Positions 15,262-22,240 of a stretch of DNA of 23,197 bases are shown here, piece after piece. The notes under the pieces are model-generated. The model had not been told where the DNA came from, did not search any database, and was given only the letters and a program-made list of their open reading frames with translations. The DNA lies in NCBI GenBank assembly GCA_021785335.1, contig JAJYFW010000001.1, forward strand, positions 1-23,197, given 5' to 3'. The translations under genes were made by a program, and so were the position numbers. Source of the DNA: Pseudomonadota bacterium. Its GTDB lineage: Bacteria > Pseudomonadota > Alphaproteobacteria > Acetobacterales > Acetobacteraceae. The stretch's first letter is position 1. Every line of letters starts with the position of its first letter.

Positions 15262-16584
15262 TCAGGTCTTGTTCGACTTGTCGAGGACCGGCTGGAAGGC
15301 CTGCGTCGCCTTCCGCAGTTCCTTGGCGGGATCGGCGCCGGTGATGGTGTTGGTGAGCGCCACCCCGAACACGTCGCGGAACTCCGTCACCGGCACGATC
15401 TCGGGCAGGCCGGGGGCGGAGATCGCCTGGCTCTTCTTCACCGTGTCCAGCCATTCCGGCCCGAACTTGTTGGTCTTCACCAGCTCCGGGTCGGAATAGA
15501 CGGAAAGCCGCGCCGGCGTGCCGGAGCCGGTGCGCAGGATCTCGCCCATGATCTTCTTGGACGTCGCCCATTGCACGTAGAGCCAGGCGGCGCCCTTCTT
15601 CTTGCTCGCGGCCGTGATCGCCATGCTGTCGACGAAGCTCGCGGAATGCTGCGCCTTCGGTCCCTTCGGCACCACGGCGAAGCCCACGTCGTGCACCACC
15701 TTGCTCGACTTCGGGTCGATCAGCGGGGCGGAGAAGCCGACGCCGTCGAGCCACATGCCCACCTTGCCCTGGCTGAAGCTGGTCTGGGATTCATACCAGT
15801 TGAAGCCGATGCTGCCGGGCGGTGCCGTCTCGCGCATCAGCTTCTGGTACATCTCCGCCCCCCAGATCGCCTCCGGCGTGTCGGTGAGCAGCTTGGTGCC
15901 CGCGGGGTTGGTCGTGTAGGCGTCCTGGCCCAGCATCCAGCTCGTCCAGCACGGGATGTTGGCGTTCTTCAGCCCGCGGCCGACATAGCCGTAGACGCCG
16001 CTCGACTTGTCGGTGAGCGCGTGGGCGGCGGCGACGAGCTCGTCCATCGTCGCGGGGAAGGCGAGCCCCTTCGCCTTGAACAGCGCCTTGTTCCAGAAGA
16101 TGATCCAGAGGTCGGGGTTGAGCGGCACGCTGTCCATCCGCCCGTCGGCCTGCGTCGCGGTCTTCACCGCGCCGGCGCCGAAATCGGCGAAGTCCCAGTC
16201 CGGCGCCGTCATTTCCGGGTTCTTGATGTAGTCGCGCACGTCCTCGAGCCAGTGCGCGTTGCCGAACAGGCGCTTGGAGACGTGGAGCGAGACCATGATG
16301 ACGTCGAAGCTCGGGCTGCCGGAGGCCATCTCGATCGCCGCCTTCGGCCGCTGCTGCTGCTCGGGGATCTGTTCGGAACCGACGCTGATGCCGGTCAGCG
16401 CCTCGAACTCCTTCTGGTGCTGCTGCAGGACGTCGCTGCGCGGGTTCTTGGTGAGGTTGACCTCGATATGCGTGCCCTTGAAGCGCTGCCGGTCGAAGGA
16501 CGAGGCAGCGTTGGCGCGACGCACGATCGCGGGGGCGGCCAGCATGGCGGCGCTGCCCGTGAGCAGGCTGCGGCGAGGGATCAT
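15262..16584 (-). CDS. ABC transporter extracellular solute-binding protein, family 1
   Basis: This 440-residue protein captures the substrate in the periplasm for the two permeases that follow. The N-terminus MIPRRSLLTGSAAMLAAPAI has a twin-arginine followed by a hydrophobic stretch and ANA at about 24-26, so export may be by Tat or Sec. Blocks such as FDVIMVSLHVSK, NPDLWIIFWNKALFKAKGL and GMWLDGVGFSAP fit family 1 sugar-type binding proteins. The ATG at 16584 is set by a strong AAAGGAGGAAC upstream; a longer frame to 16626 lacks support. The ligand cannot be predicted from the sequence. The gene is divergent from the BKACE gene. Confidence 0.87.
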   Translation of the reverse strand: MIPRRSLLTGSAAMLAAPAIVRRANAASSFDRQRFKGTHIEVNLTKNPRSDVLQQHQKEFEALTGISVGSEQIPEQQQRPKAAIEMASGSPSFDVIMVSLHVSKRLFGNAHWLEDVRDYIKNPEMTAPDWDFADFGAGAVKTATQADGRMDSVPLNPDLWIIFWNKALFKAKGLAFPATMDELVAAAHALTDKSSGVYGYVGRGLKNANIPCWTSWMLGQDAYTTNPAGTKLLTDTPEAIWGAEMYQKLMRETAPPGSIGFNWYESQTSFSQGKVGMWLDGVGFSAPLIDPKSSKVVHDVGFAVVPKGPKAQHSASFVDSMAITAASKKKGAAWLYVQWATSKKIMGEILRTGSGTPARLSVYSDPELVKTNKFGPEWLDTVKKSQAISAPGLPEIVPVTEFRDVFGVALTNTITGADPAKELRKATQAFQPVLDKSNKT

Positions 16585-16649
16585 GGATGTTCCTCCTTTG
16601 GCGCTTCGTTGCGCGAGAGGATGCAAGGCTAGACGAGCGAATCACCGGC

Positions 16650-16665
16650 TGGAAGCGTTTTTGCA
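16650..16665. promoter_or_regulatory. Possible LacI-family operator between the divergent operons
   Basis: TGGAAGCGTTTTTGCA contains the AAnCGnTT core with a leading TG, as in LacI-family operators (TGnAAnCGnTTnCA), but the right half is imperfect. It lies midway between the binding-protein and BKACE starts, and CUT1 importers are often LacI-controlled. TTGCAA at 16661-16666 with CAGGAT at 16683-16688 is a weak promoter for the BKACE gene. No regulator gene is seen nearby. Confidence 0.3.
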
Positions 16666-16707
16666 ATGCTTTCATGCCGGACCAGGATTGTTCCGCAGGA
16701 GTTCATG

Positions 16708-17568
16708 ATGCCGACGCCGACCGCGATCGAGGTTGCCCTCAACGGCCCCTGGGGCCGCGCCCGCGTGCCGCACCTGCCCGTCGAGCCCGCGGAACTGATC
16801 GCCCAGGGCATCGCCTGCGCCGAGGCGGGCGCGGCGGTGATCCACCTGCACGCCTACGATCCCGCGACCGGGCGGCAGAACGACGACTGGCGCATCTACG
16901 CGCGCATCATCGAGGGCATCCGCGCGCGCGTGGACGCGATCGTCTACCCGACCATTCCGCTCGCGGGCTCCGGCCTCTCGGAGGGCGAGCAGGGCTCGCG
17001 CTTCGCGCACCTGGAGGAGCTGGGGCGGCGGGGCCTGCTCGACTGGGCGGTGGTCGACCCCGGCAGCGTCAACTTCCTCGATGCCGACGGCGGCGGCACA
17101 CCGTTTCTTTACCGTAACACCACCGAGGAGGTGCGCGCGGCGCTGGCGATCGCGGCCCGCCACGGCCTGCGCCCGAGCTACGCCATCTACGAGCCGGGCT
17201 TCGCGCGCGCGGGCGCGGTGCTGGCGCGCGAGGCGGGCGTGCGCACGCCGCTCTACCGGCTGATGTTCAGCGAGCGCTTCGCCTGGGGCTTCCCGCCGCG
17301 CGCCTGGGCGCTCGACGCCTATCGCGCCCTGCTCGCGGAGGTCGCACCCGGTGCGGCGTGGATGATCGCGGGGCTGGGCGTGGACATTTCCGCCCTGATT
17401 CCGGCCGCCGTCGCCGCGGGCGGGCATGTGCGCGTCGGCATCGAGGACGCGCCTTGGGAGAGCACGCGCACGAATATCGACTGGGTGCGGCTCGCGGTGC
17501 GCGCGGTGGAGGCGGCGGGCGGCGCGCCGGCGACGGCGGCTCAGCTTTCCAGTTCGCTGTCCCAGTAG
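16708..17568 (+). CDS. BKACE family protein (DUF849, beta-keto acid cleavage enzyme)
   Basis: This 286-residue TIM-barrel zinc protein belongs to the family that includes 3-keto-5-aminohexanoate cleavage enzyme (Kce). It starts IEVALNGPWGR, has HLHAYD at 46-51 with zinc ligands H46 and H48, and a third ligand probably at E246 (VGIEDAPW). Members split beta-keto acids with acetyl-CoA to give acetoacetate plus a new acyl-CoA. The variable part of the active site decides the substrate, which is not predictable here. ATG 16708 is six bases after AGGAG; ATG 16705 is also possible. It is divergent from the ABC importer and aminotransferase operon, so it may take part in breakdown of the imported compound. 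Its last 28 bases overlap the HNH gene. Confidence 0.85.
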   Translation: MPTPTAIEVALNGPWGRARVPHLPVEPAELIAQGIACAEAGAAVIHLHAYDPATGRQNDDWRIYARIIEGIRARVDAIVYPTIPLAGSGLSEGEQGSRFAHLEELGRRGLLDWAVVDPGSVNFLDADGGGTPFLYRNTTEEVRAALAIAARHGLRPSYAIYEPGFARAGAVLAREAGVRTPLYRLMFSERFAWGFPPRAWALDAYRALLAEVAPGAAWMIAGLGVDISALIPAAVAAGGHVRVGIEDAPWESTRTNIDWVRLAVRAVEAAGGAPATAAQLSSSLSQ

Positions 17569-18143
17569 AGGTAGTCGCGCCAGGACTGGTGCAGGTAGTT
17601 GGGCGGGAACGCCCGGCCGTTTTCCTGCAGTTCCCACGTGGAGGGCTGGCGCGGCAACTGGCGCGGATACATCCGGCACTCGCGCGGCAGGCGGCTGCCC
17701 TTGATCAGGTTGCAGCCGCCGCAGGCGGTGACGACGTTCTCCCATGTCGTGCGCCCGCCGCGCGAACGCGGAACGACATGGTCGAAGGTCAGTTCCGGCG
17801 CGGCCTGGCGCTCGCCGCAATACTGGCAGGAGAACGTGTCGCGCAGGAACACGTTGAACCGCGTGAAGGCCGGCCGCCGCGCCGAGGGGATGTAGTCCTT
17901 GAGCGCGATCACCGAGGGCAGCTTCATCGCGATCGACGGCGAGCGCACCTCAACCTCGTATTCGTTGAGCACGGAGACACGGTCGAGGAACACCGCCTTC
18001 ACCGCGTCCTGCCAGGACCAGATCGAGAGCGGGAAATACGAAAGAGGGCGGAAATCCGCGTTCAGGACCAGCGCCGGAAAACTTTGGCCGCCGTCAGGCA
18101 AGGAGCGCTCCGCATCTAGCGCCGCGCAACCGCTGGGGCTCAT
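17541..18143 (-). CDS. HNH endonuclease family protein
   Basis: This 200-residue protein contains a complete HNH module. C106 and C109 (CQYC) pair with C141 and C144 (CGGC) as a structural zinc site; DHVVPRSRGG (121-130) supplies the catalytic D121/H122, and N136 and N145 complete the motif. The N-terminal block LVLNADFRPLSYFPLSIWSW (26-45) is typical of a widespread chromosomal group of HNH proteins with unknown biological role, distinct from homing endonucleases. The gene overlaps the end of the BKACE gene on the other strand by 28 bases. The start at 18143 has only a weak ribosome binding site, and a shorter form is possible. Confidence 0.82.
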   Translation of the reverse strand: MSPSGCAALDAERSLPDGGQSFPALVLNADFRPLSYFPLSIWSWQDAVKAVFLDRVSVLNEYEVEVRSPSIAMKLPSVIALKDYIPSARRPAFTRFNVFLRDTFSCQYCGERQAAPELTFDHVVPRSRGGRTTWENVVTACGGCNLIKGSRLPRECRMYPRQLPRQPSTWELQENGRAFPPNYLHQSWRDYLYWDSELES

Positions 18144-18261
18144 CCGGGAGCCGAGCCGCCAGATGCTGTGCGACGTCGAGAACCTGAATCCTTATTGCAC
18201 CGCAACCGGAGTGCCGCAAGCGCCCTTGTGCCGGATTCACGGAGCGGTCATGGGAGCGGCG

Positions 18262-19086
18262 ATGACGCTGGTCACCCGTTTCGCCCCCTCGCCCACGGGG
18301 CTGCTGCACCTCGGCAGCGTGCGCGCCGCCGCGGCCGCGCAGGCGCGCGCGCGGGCGGCCGGCGGACGGTTCCTGCTGCGGATCGAGGACATCGACCAGG
18401 CGCGCTGCCGGCCGGAGTTCACCGCCGTGATCCTGGAGGACCTGCGCTGGCTCGGCCTCGGCTGGGACGGCGAGGTACGGGTGCAGTCGCAACATTTCGC
18501 CGCGTACCGCGCGACGCTCGATGCGCTGCGCGCGCGGCGCCTCGTCTATCCCTGCTTCTGCTCGCGCGCCGACATCGCCCGCGCGGCCGTGGCACCGCAC
18601 GGCGCGGAGGAGATCTACCCCGGCACCTGCCGACGCCTGGACCCGGGGGAAGCCGCGCGCCGCGTCCAGGCCGGCGAGCCGCATGCCTGGCGGCTCGACC
18701 TCGCGCGCGCCATGCCGGCCGCGCCGCTGTTCGTCGAGGACGAGGAGCGCGGGCGTGTTCGTTGCGACCCGTCATCGTTCGGCGACGTCGTGCTCGCCCG
18801 CCGCGACGCGCCGGCGAGCTACCACCTCGCCGCCACGCACGACGACGCGGCGCAGGGCGTGACGCTGGTGCTGCGCGGGGAGGACCTGCGCACCGCGGCG
18901 CACCTGCACCGGCTGCTGCAGCACCTCATGGGCTGGCCGGCGCCGCGCTACGCGCATGTGCCCCTCAAGCTCGGCCCGGACGGGCGGCGGCTGGCCAAGC
19001 GCGACCGTGCCGCCACCGTCCGTTCCCTGCGTGAATCTGGCGCCGCGCCGGCGGAGGTGGTCGCGCTGGCGATGGCCGACAGCTAG
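18262..19086 (+). CDS. gluQ: Glutamyl-Q tRNA(Asp) synthetase
   Basis: GluQRS attaches glutamate to queuosine in tRNA(Asp), a truncated paralogue of glutamyl-tRNA synthetase. The 274 residues contain TRFAPSPTG (5-13), HLGS (16-19) as the HIGH motif, a zinc site C98/C100/Y119/C123 (CFC, YPGTC), RGEDL (205-209) and LAKRD (244-248) in place of KMSKS. The anticodon-binding half is absent, which separates it from GltX. ATG 18262 follows GGGAG; ATG 18250 is also possible. Its stop overlaps by three bases the stop of the MoaD-like gene on the opposite strand. Confidence 0.9.
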   Translation: MTLVTRFAPSPTGLLHLGSVRAAAAAQARARAAGGRFLLRIEDIDQARCRPEFTAVILEDLRWLGLGWDGEVRVQSQHFAAYRATLDALRARRLVYPCFCSRADIARAAVAPHGAEEIYPGTCRRLDPGEAARRVQAGEPHAWRLDLARAMPAAPLFVEDEERGRVRCDPSSFGDVVLARRDAPASYHLAATHDDAAQGVTLVLRGEDLRTAAHLHRLLQHLMGWPAPRYAHVPLKLGPDGRRLAKRDRAATVRSLRESGAAPAEVVALAMADS

Positions 19087-19364
19087 CCGCCGCTGATCGC
19101 CGTCATCACCAGCACCTCCGTGCCCGGCGCCAGCCTCGTTGCGAGATCGGCACGCACACCGCCGGCGAAGATGCGCATGTGCCGCCGTATCGCGGGCGTC
19201 GAATCGCAGATCCGGTCGCCGAGGCCGGGGATGCGTGCCTCCAGCGCCGCGATGGCGTCGCCGACTGTCGCCGCCCGCACCTCGATCTCGCGCGGGCAGC
19301 CGGGAAACAGCGCCGTGAGGACGGCGGGAAGCACCACGCAGACGGGCGGCTCCTGGTCGTCCAT
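19083..19364 (-). CDS. MoaD/ThiS family ubiquitin-like protein
   Basis: This 93-residue protein has the beta-grasp layout of MoaD/ThiS: a first strand with VCVVLPAVL, FPGCPREIEV, then DAIAALEARIPGL, and a C-terminal TAISGG ending in the Gly-Gly needed for adenylation and thiocarboxylate formation. Such proteins carry sulfur in molybdopterin, thiamin, cysteine or siderophore synthesis. None of those pathways is seen here. It lies 17 bases behind an Asp-box propeller gene and is probably co-transcribed. A partner E1-like (MoeB/ThiF) gene would have to be elsewhere. It could be a new sulfur-carrier or a conjugated modifier. Confidence 0.82.
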   Translation of the reverse strand: MDDQEPPVCVVLPAVLTALFPGCPREIEVRAATVGDAIAALEARIPGLGDRICDSTPAIRRHMRIFAGGVRADLATRLAPGTEVLVMTAISGG

Positions 19365-19381
19365 CCCTTCCGCCGCGCTCC

Positions 19382-20464
19382 CTATGCTCCGACGACGAGC
19401 GTTTCCACGGAGTGGATGGCCGGCAGGTGCTCGGCCGCGCAATGCCAGGTCTCGCCCTCGTCGGCGCTGGCATAGAGCGATCCCGTGCTGGTACCGAAAT
19501 AAACGCCGGCGGGATCGAGCCTGTCGGTTGCCATCGCCTGGCGCAGCACGCCGAAGAACGCGTTGCGCTGCGGCAGCCCGGCGCGGCACGCCTGCCACGT
19601 GGCCCCGGCGTCGCGCGTGCGCCACACCGCCGCCTGCGCACCGGGCACGTAGCGGCCGGCGGTGTCGCCGTTGAGCGGCAGCAGGTAGAGCGTGGCGGGG
19701 TCGCGCGGGTGCGCGGCCGCGGGGAAGCCGAAGCTCGAGGGCAGGCCGGCCTCGATGCTGTCCCAGTGAACGCCGCCGTCGTCGCTGCGGTACATGCCGC
19801 AATGGTTCTGCTGGTAGAGCCGTTCCGGCATGCCGGGCGCCATGACGAGGCAGTGCACGCACTGCCCGAAGGCGGGGTAACGTTGCTCTTCCGGCATGAA
19901 GTCGCTGCGCGTGCCCTGGTTGCGCGGTTCCCAGGTCCTGCCGCCATCCGCCGTGTGGAACACGCCGGCCGCCGAGATGCCGACCCAGATGCGCCGGCTG
20001 TCCTCGGGATGGGGGACCAGCGAATGCAGGATCAGCCCGCCGCCGCCCGGCTGCCAGAGCGGGCGCGTCGGGTGTTCCTGCATGCCGCCGAGATGTTCCC
20101 AGTTCTGCCCGCCGTCGTCGCTGCGGAAGAGCCCCGCGGGCTCGACGCCGGCGTAGAGCGCGCCGTGGCCGCGCGCCAGGCTCCAGACCGCCTTCACGGG
20201 CTCCCCGCCCTCCGGGTAGGCGAGGCCGGCGCTCGAATGCGTCCAGCCGTGGCCGAGATCATCGGAGCGCCAGACCGCGGGGCCGAACCAGGCGCTGCCG
20301 CCGCCCGCGAAGATCGTTCCGGTCGCGGGATCGCCGATAACGTGGTTCATGGGCCAGGTCTCGCAGAACGGGCCGCGAAGCTCCCAGCCCCGCCGCTCGG
20401 GCCCGGCCTCGACGATGAAGGCGCCCTTTTTCGTGCCGAGCAGGACGAGCACGCGCGTGGCCAT
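19382..20464 (-). CDS. Asp-box (BNR/sialidase-like) beta-propeller protein
   Basis: This 360-residue protein has six Asp-box repeats of the type S-x-D-x-G-x-x-W: residues 67-74, 115-122, 171-178, 227-234, 283-290 and 333-340, the blades of a propeller of the sialidase/VPS10 kind. The N-terminus MATRVLVLLGTKKGAFIVEA is a first strand, not a signal peptide, so the protein is cytoplasmic. Sialidase catalytic residues (Arg triad, Tyr/Glu pair) are not evident, so it is unlikely to be a glycosidase. HCLVMAPGMPERLYQQNHCG (204-223) holds several His and Cys residues that might bind metal. GGGAGG precedes the ATG. It is divergent from marR-like and followed by the MoaD/ThiS gene. Function unknown. 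Confidence 0.82.
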   Translation of the reverse strand: MATRVLVLLGTKKGAFIVEAGPERRGWELRGPFCETWPMNHVIGDPATGTIFAGGGSAWFGPAVWRSDDLGHGWTHSSAGLAYPEGGEPVKAVWSLARGHGALYAGVEPAGLFRSDDGGQNWEHLGGMQEHPTRPLWQPGGGGLILHSLVPHPEDSRRIWVGISAAGVFHTADGGRTWEPRNQGTRSDFMPEEQRYPAFGQCVHCLVMAPGMPERLYQQNHCGMYRSDDGGVHWDSIEAGLPSSFGFPAAAHPRDPATLYLLPLNGDTAGRYVPGAQAAVWRTRDAGATWQACRAGLPQRNAFFGVLRQAMATDRLDPAGVYFGTSTGSLYASADEGETWHCAAEHLPAIHSVETLVVGA

Positions 20465-20481
20465 GACGGCCTCCCGATCGC

Positions 20482-20516
20482 TTGACAGTTACGTTGATAT
20501 CAACATAATTCCGCCG
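20482..20516 (+). promoter_or_regulatory. MarR-gene promoter with palindromic operator
   Basis: A perfect TTGACA (20482-20487) and CATAAT (20504-20509) are separated by 16 bp. The spacer holds the perfect 12-bp palindrome GTTGATATCAAC (20493-20504), whose last base is the first of the -10, a typical MarR-type site. Binding would block the promoter. The predicted start of transcription (about 20515-20517) coincides with the GTG start codon at 20516. Confidence 0.7.
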
Positions 20517-20974
20517 TGTCAAAGCCGGCCCCGTCAAAGCCCGCCGTTCCCTTCGCCGTCACCATCGAGGTGCGCGACGCCTGCCTGTGCATGCATGCGC
20601 AGCGGGCGGCGCGCGCGCTGGCGCGGCGCTACGACGCGGCACTGCGCCCCGCGGGCCTCACCGGCGGGCAGTTCTCCATCCTGATGTCGCTGAACCGGCC
20701 GGAGCCGCCGCTGCTCGGCGAGGTCGCCGGGCTGCTGGCGATGGACCGCACGACGCTCACGGCCAACCTCAAGCCGCTGCGGCGCCGCGGCCTCGTCGAT
20801 GTCGTGGCGGACGCGGACGATCGCCGCGGCCGGCGCCTCGCCCTCACCGCGGCGGGGTGCGAGGCGCTGGCGCGGGCGCTGCCGGCGTGGCGGCGCGCGC
20901 AGCAGGCGCTGGGCCGCGCGCTGGGCAAGGCGCGGCTCGATGATCTGCTTGCCGGCCTGCGCGCGCTCGCGTGA
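20516..20974 (+). CDS. MarR family transcriptional regulator
   Basis: This 152-residue winged-helix protein has the MarR plan: a dimer helix with CLCMHAQRAARALARRYDAA (23-42), helix-turn-helix (about 64-90, GEVAGLLAMDRTTLTANLKP) and a wing at DADDRRGRRLALT (99-111). C23 and C25 in the first helix could be redox-sensing, though similar CxC pairs are common in this group. It is divergent from the propeller gene and most likely represses itself and perhaps that operon through the palindrome at 20493-20504. The GTG at 20516 may be read from a leaderless transcript; a GTG at about 20570 would give a shorter protein. Confidence 0.85.
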   Translation: MSKPAPSKPAVPFAVTIEVRDACLCMHAQRAARALARRYDAALRPAGLTGGQFSILMSLNRPEPPLLGEVAGLLAMDRTTLTANLKPLRRRGLVDVVADADDRRGRRLALTAAGCEALARALPAWRRAQQALGRALGKARLDDLLAGLRALA

Positions 20975-20978
20975 ACCG

Positions 20979-21968
20979 CTAGGCGTTGCGGCGCAGCGTC
21001 TCCGGGTTGACCACGTAGCCGGGGTTGAGCTTGCCGTCGAAATATTCGAGCAGGTTCGCCGCCGCGCGCATCGACATCTTCTCGTAGCATTCGAGCGGGG
21101 CGGCGGCGTTGTGCGGGCTGAACACGACGTTCGGCATCTTCAGCATCGGGTTCTCGAGGTCCGGCGGCTCGCGCATCTGCACGTCGAGCCCCGCGGCCTC
21201 GATCGTCCCATCCGCCAGCGCCGCGGTGAGCGCCGCCTCGTCCACCAGCGGGCCGCGCGCGGTGTTGATGAGCCACGCTGACTTCTTCATCGCGGCGAGG
21301 AAGTCGCGGTTCACCATGCCGCGCGTCTCGGCCGAGAGCGGGCAGTGCAGCGTGACCACGTCCGCGCGCGGCAGCGCCTCCATCACGTCGGCGACCGGCT
21401 CGTAGCCGTCGGCTGCGATGCGCGGCACGGGGAAGGCGGGGTCGTGCACCATCACCTGCATGTCGAACGCCTTGCACAGCCTTGCGACGCGCGTGCCGAT
21501 GCGCCCGTAGCCGACCACCAGCACGCTGCGCCCGGCAAGCTCGTGCATGCGCCGCCCGTGCTGGATCATCCACGTGCCGGCGCGCACGGACTGGTCGTAT
21601 TCCACCATCCGGCGCGCGACGGCGAGCATCAGCATCAGCGCATGTTCCGAAACCGAAAGGTCGTTGGCGCCGTTGACCACGCCCACCGTGACGCCGCGCC
21701 TGGTGCTCGCCGGGATGTCGATCGTGTCGTAGCCGACGCCGAAGCGGCTGATGATGCGCAGCTTCGGCGCGGTCGCCAGCAGCGCGTCGCTCACCCGCTC
21801 CAGCCCCACCATCACCCCGTCGGCGTCCGCGATCGAGGCGGCGAGTTCCTTTTCCATCGGCGGGCCGCGGAAGGCATCGGTCAGGGTCTTGACCTCCACG
21901 TCCTTGCGCTCGGCGAGCTTCGCCATGGCGTTCGGGTGCAGCGCGCGGCAGAGAACGACCTTGTACAT
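20979..21968 (-). CDS. D-2-hydroxyacid dehydrogenase family protein
   Basis: This 329-residue NAD-dependent dehydrogenase has the catalytic triad R238 (NTARG), E267 (REPPD) and H286 (SPHNAAA), and the Rossmann motif GYGRIG (153-158) with an acidic D176 that favours NAD over NADP. The substrate-binding block RFGVGYDTID (75-84) is normal. Relatives act on phosphoglycerate, glyoxylate, hydroxypyruvate or lactate; sequence alone does not decide. No ACT domain is present, so it is not full-length regulatory SerA. The ATG at 21968 has AAGGAAA upstream, whereas a longer frame from 22010 lacks it. The gene is divergent from the leu leader. Confidence 0.87.
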   Translation of the reverse strand: MYKVVLCRALHPNAMAKLAERKDVEVKTLTDAFRGPPMEKELAASIADADGVMVGLERVSDALLATAPKLRIISRFGVGYDTIDIPASTRRGVTVGVVNGANDLSVSEHALMLMLAVARRMVEYDQSVRAGTWMIQHGRRMHELAGRSVLVVGYGRIGTRVARLCKAFDMQVMVHDPAFPVPRIAADGYEPVADVMEALPRADVVTLHCPLSAETRGMVNRDFLAAMKKSAWLINTARGPLVDEAALTAALADGTIEAAGLDVQMREPPDLENPMLKMPNVVFSPHNAAAPLECYEKMSMRAAANLLEYFDGKLNPGYVVNPETLRRNA

Positions 21969-22012
21969 CGCGTTTCCTTCCAGAGTCCGGGGGCCATCAT
22001 CCGGGACCATGC

Positions 22013-22041
22013 TTGCATTACCGGCGCCCGGCGGCTAGAAC
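22013..22041 (+). promoter_or_regulatory. Promoter of the leu leader and leuA
   Basis: TTGCAT (22013-22018, 4/6) and TAGAAC (22036-22041, 4/6) are 17 bp apart. Transcription would begin about 22047-22049, at the GTG of the leader ORF. Confidence 0.5.
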
Positions 22042-22048
22042 CCGGGGC

Positions 22049-22141
22049 GTGATCCGCGCCGCTGCCCTTCACGGCCTTGCCCGTGTCCGCCTTCCGGCGG
22101 CCCATGGCGCGCTGCTCCTCCTTCGACTTACCCGCCCCTGA
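22049..22141 (+). CDS. Leucine-rich leader peptide of leuA
   Basis: This 30-codon ORF begins with GTG and ends with TGA. It encodes eight leucines, including the run GALLLLRLTRP at the C-terminus (residues 20-30). Its stop codon lies inside the left arm of a 10-bp stem that can refold. This is the arrangement of an amino-acid attenuator: stalling at the Leu run when charged tRNA(Leu) is scarce would change the RNA fold. No strong ribosome binding site precedes the GTG, but it coincides with the predicted transcript start, so translation may be leaderless, as reported for trpL in Sinorhizobium. The ORF is too short to be found by length-based scans. Confidence 0.7.
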   Translation: MIRAAALHGLARVRLPAAHGALLLLRLTRP

Positions 22142-22191
22142 GCGTCACGCCGGGCGGCTAAGCGCCGGCATCGCTCAGGGGGTTCCCTGGG
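22135..22191 (+). promoter_or_regulatory. Mutually exclusive hairpins of the leu attenuator
   Basis: CCCCTGAGCG (22135-22144) pairs perfectly with CGCTCAGGGG (22172-22181), enclosing an inner 5-bp stem GCCGG/CCGGC (22149-22153, 22165-22169). CAGGG (22176-22180) can instead pair with CCCTG (22185-22189) around GGTT, extended by one G-T and one C-G pair. The second hairpin needs the right arm of the first. No U-tract follows, so termination, if it occurs, is not of the classic kind. Confidence 0.6.
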
Positions 22192-22240
22192 ACAGCCTGC
22201 GCACAATCCATCGCCGGATAAGCTCGAAGGACCGCAAATC

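Noticed and set aside
19382..20464. Calling the Asp-box protein a sialidase or secreted glycosidase
   Set aside because: There is no signal peptide and the sialidase catalytic residues are not evident; Asp-boxes alone indicate only the propeller fold.
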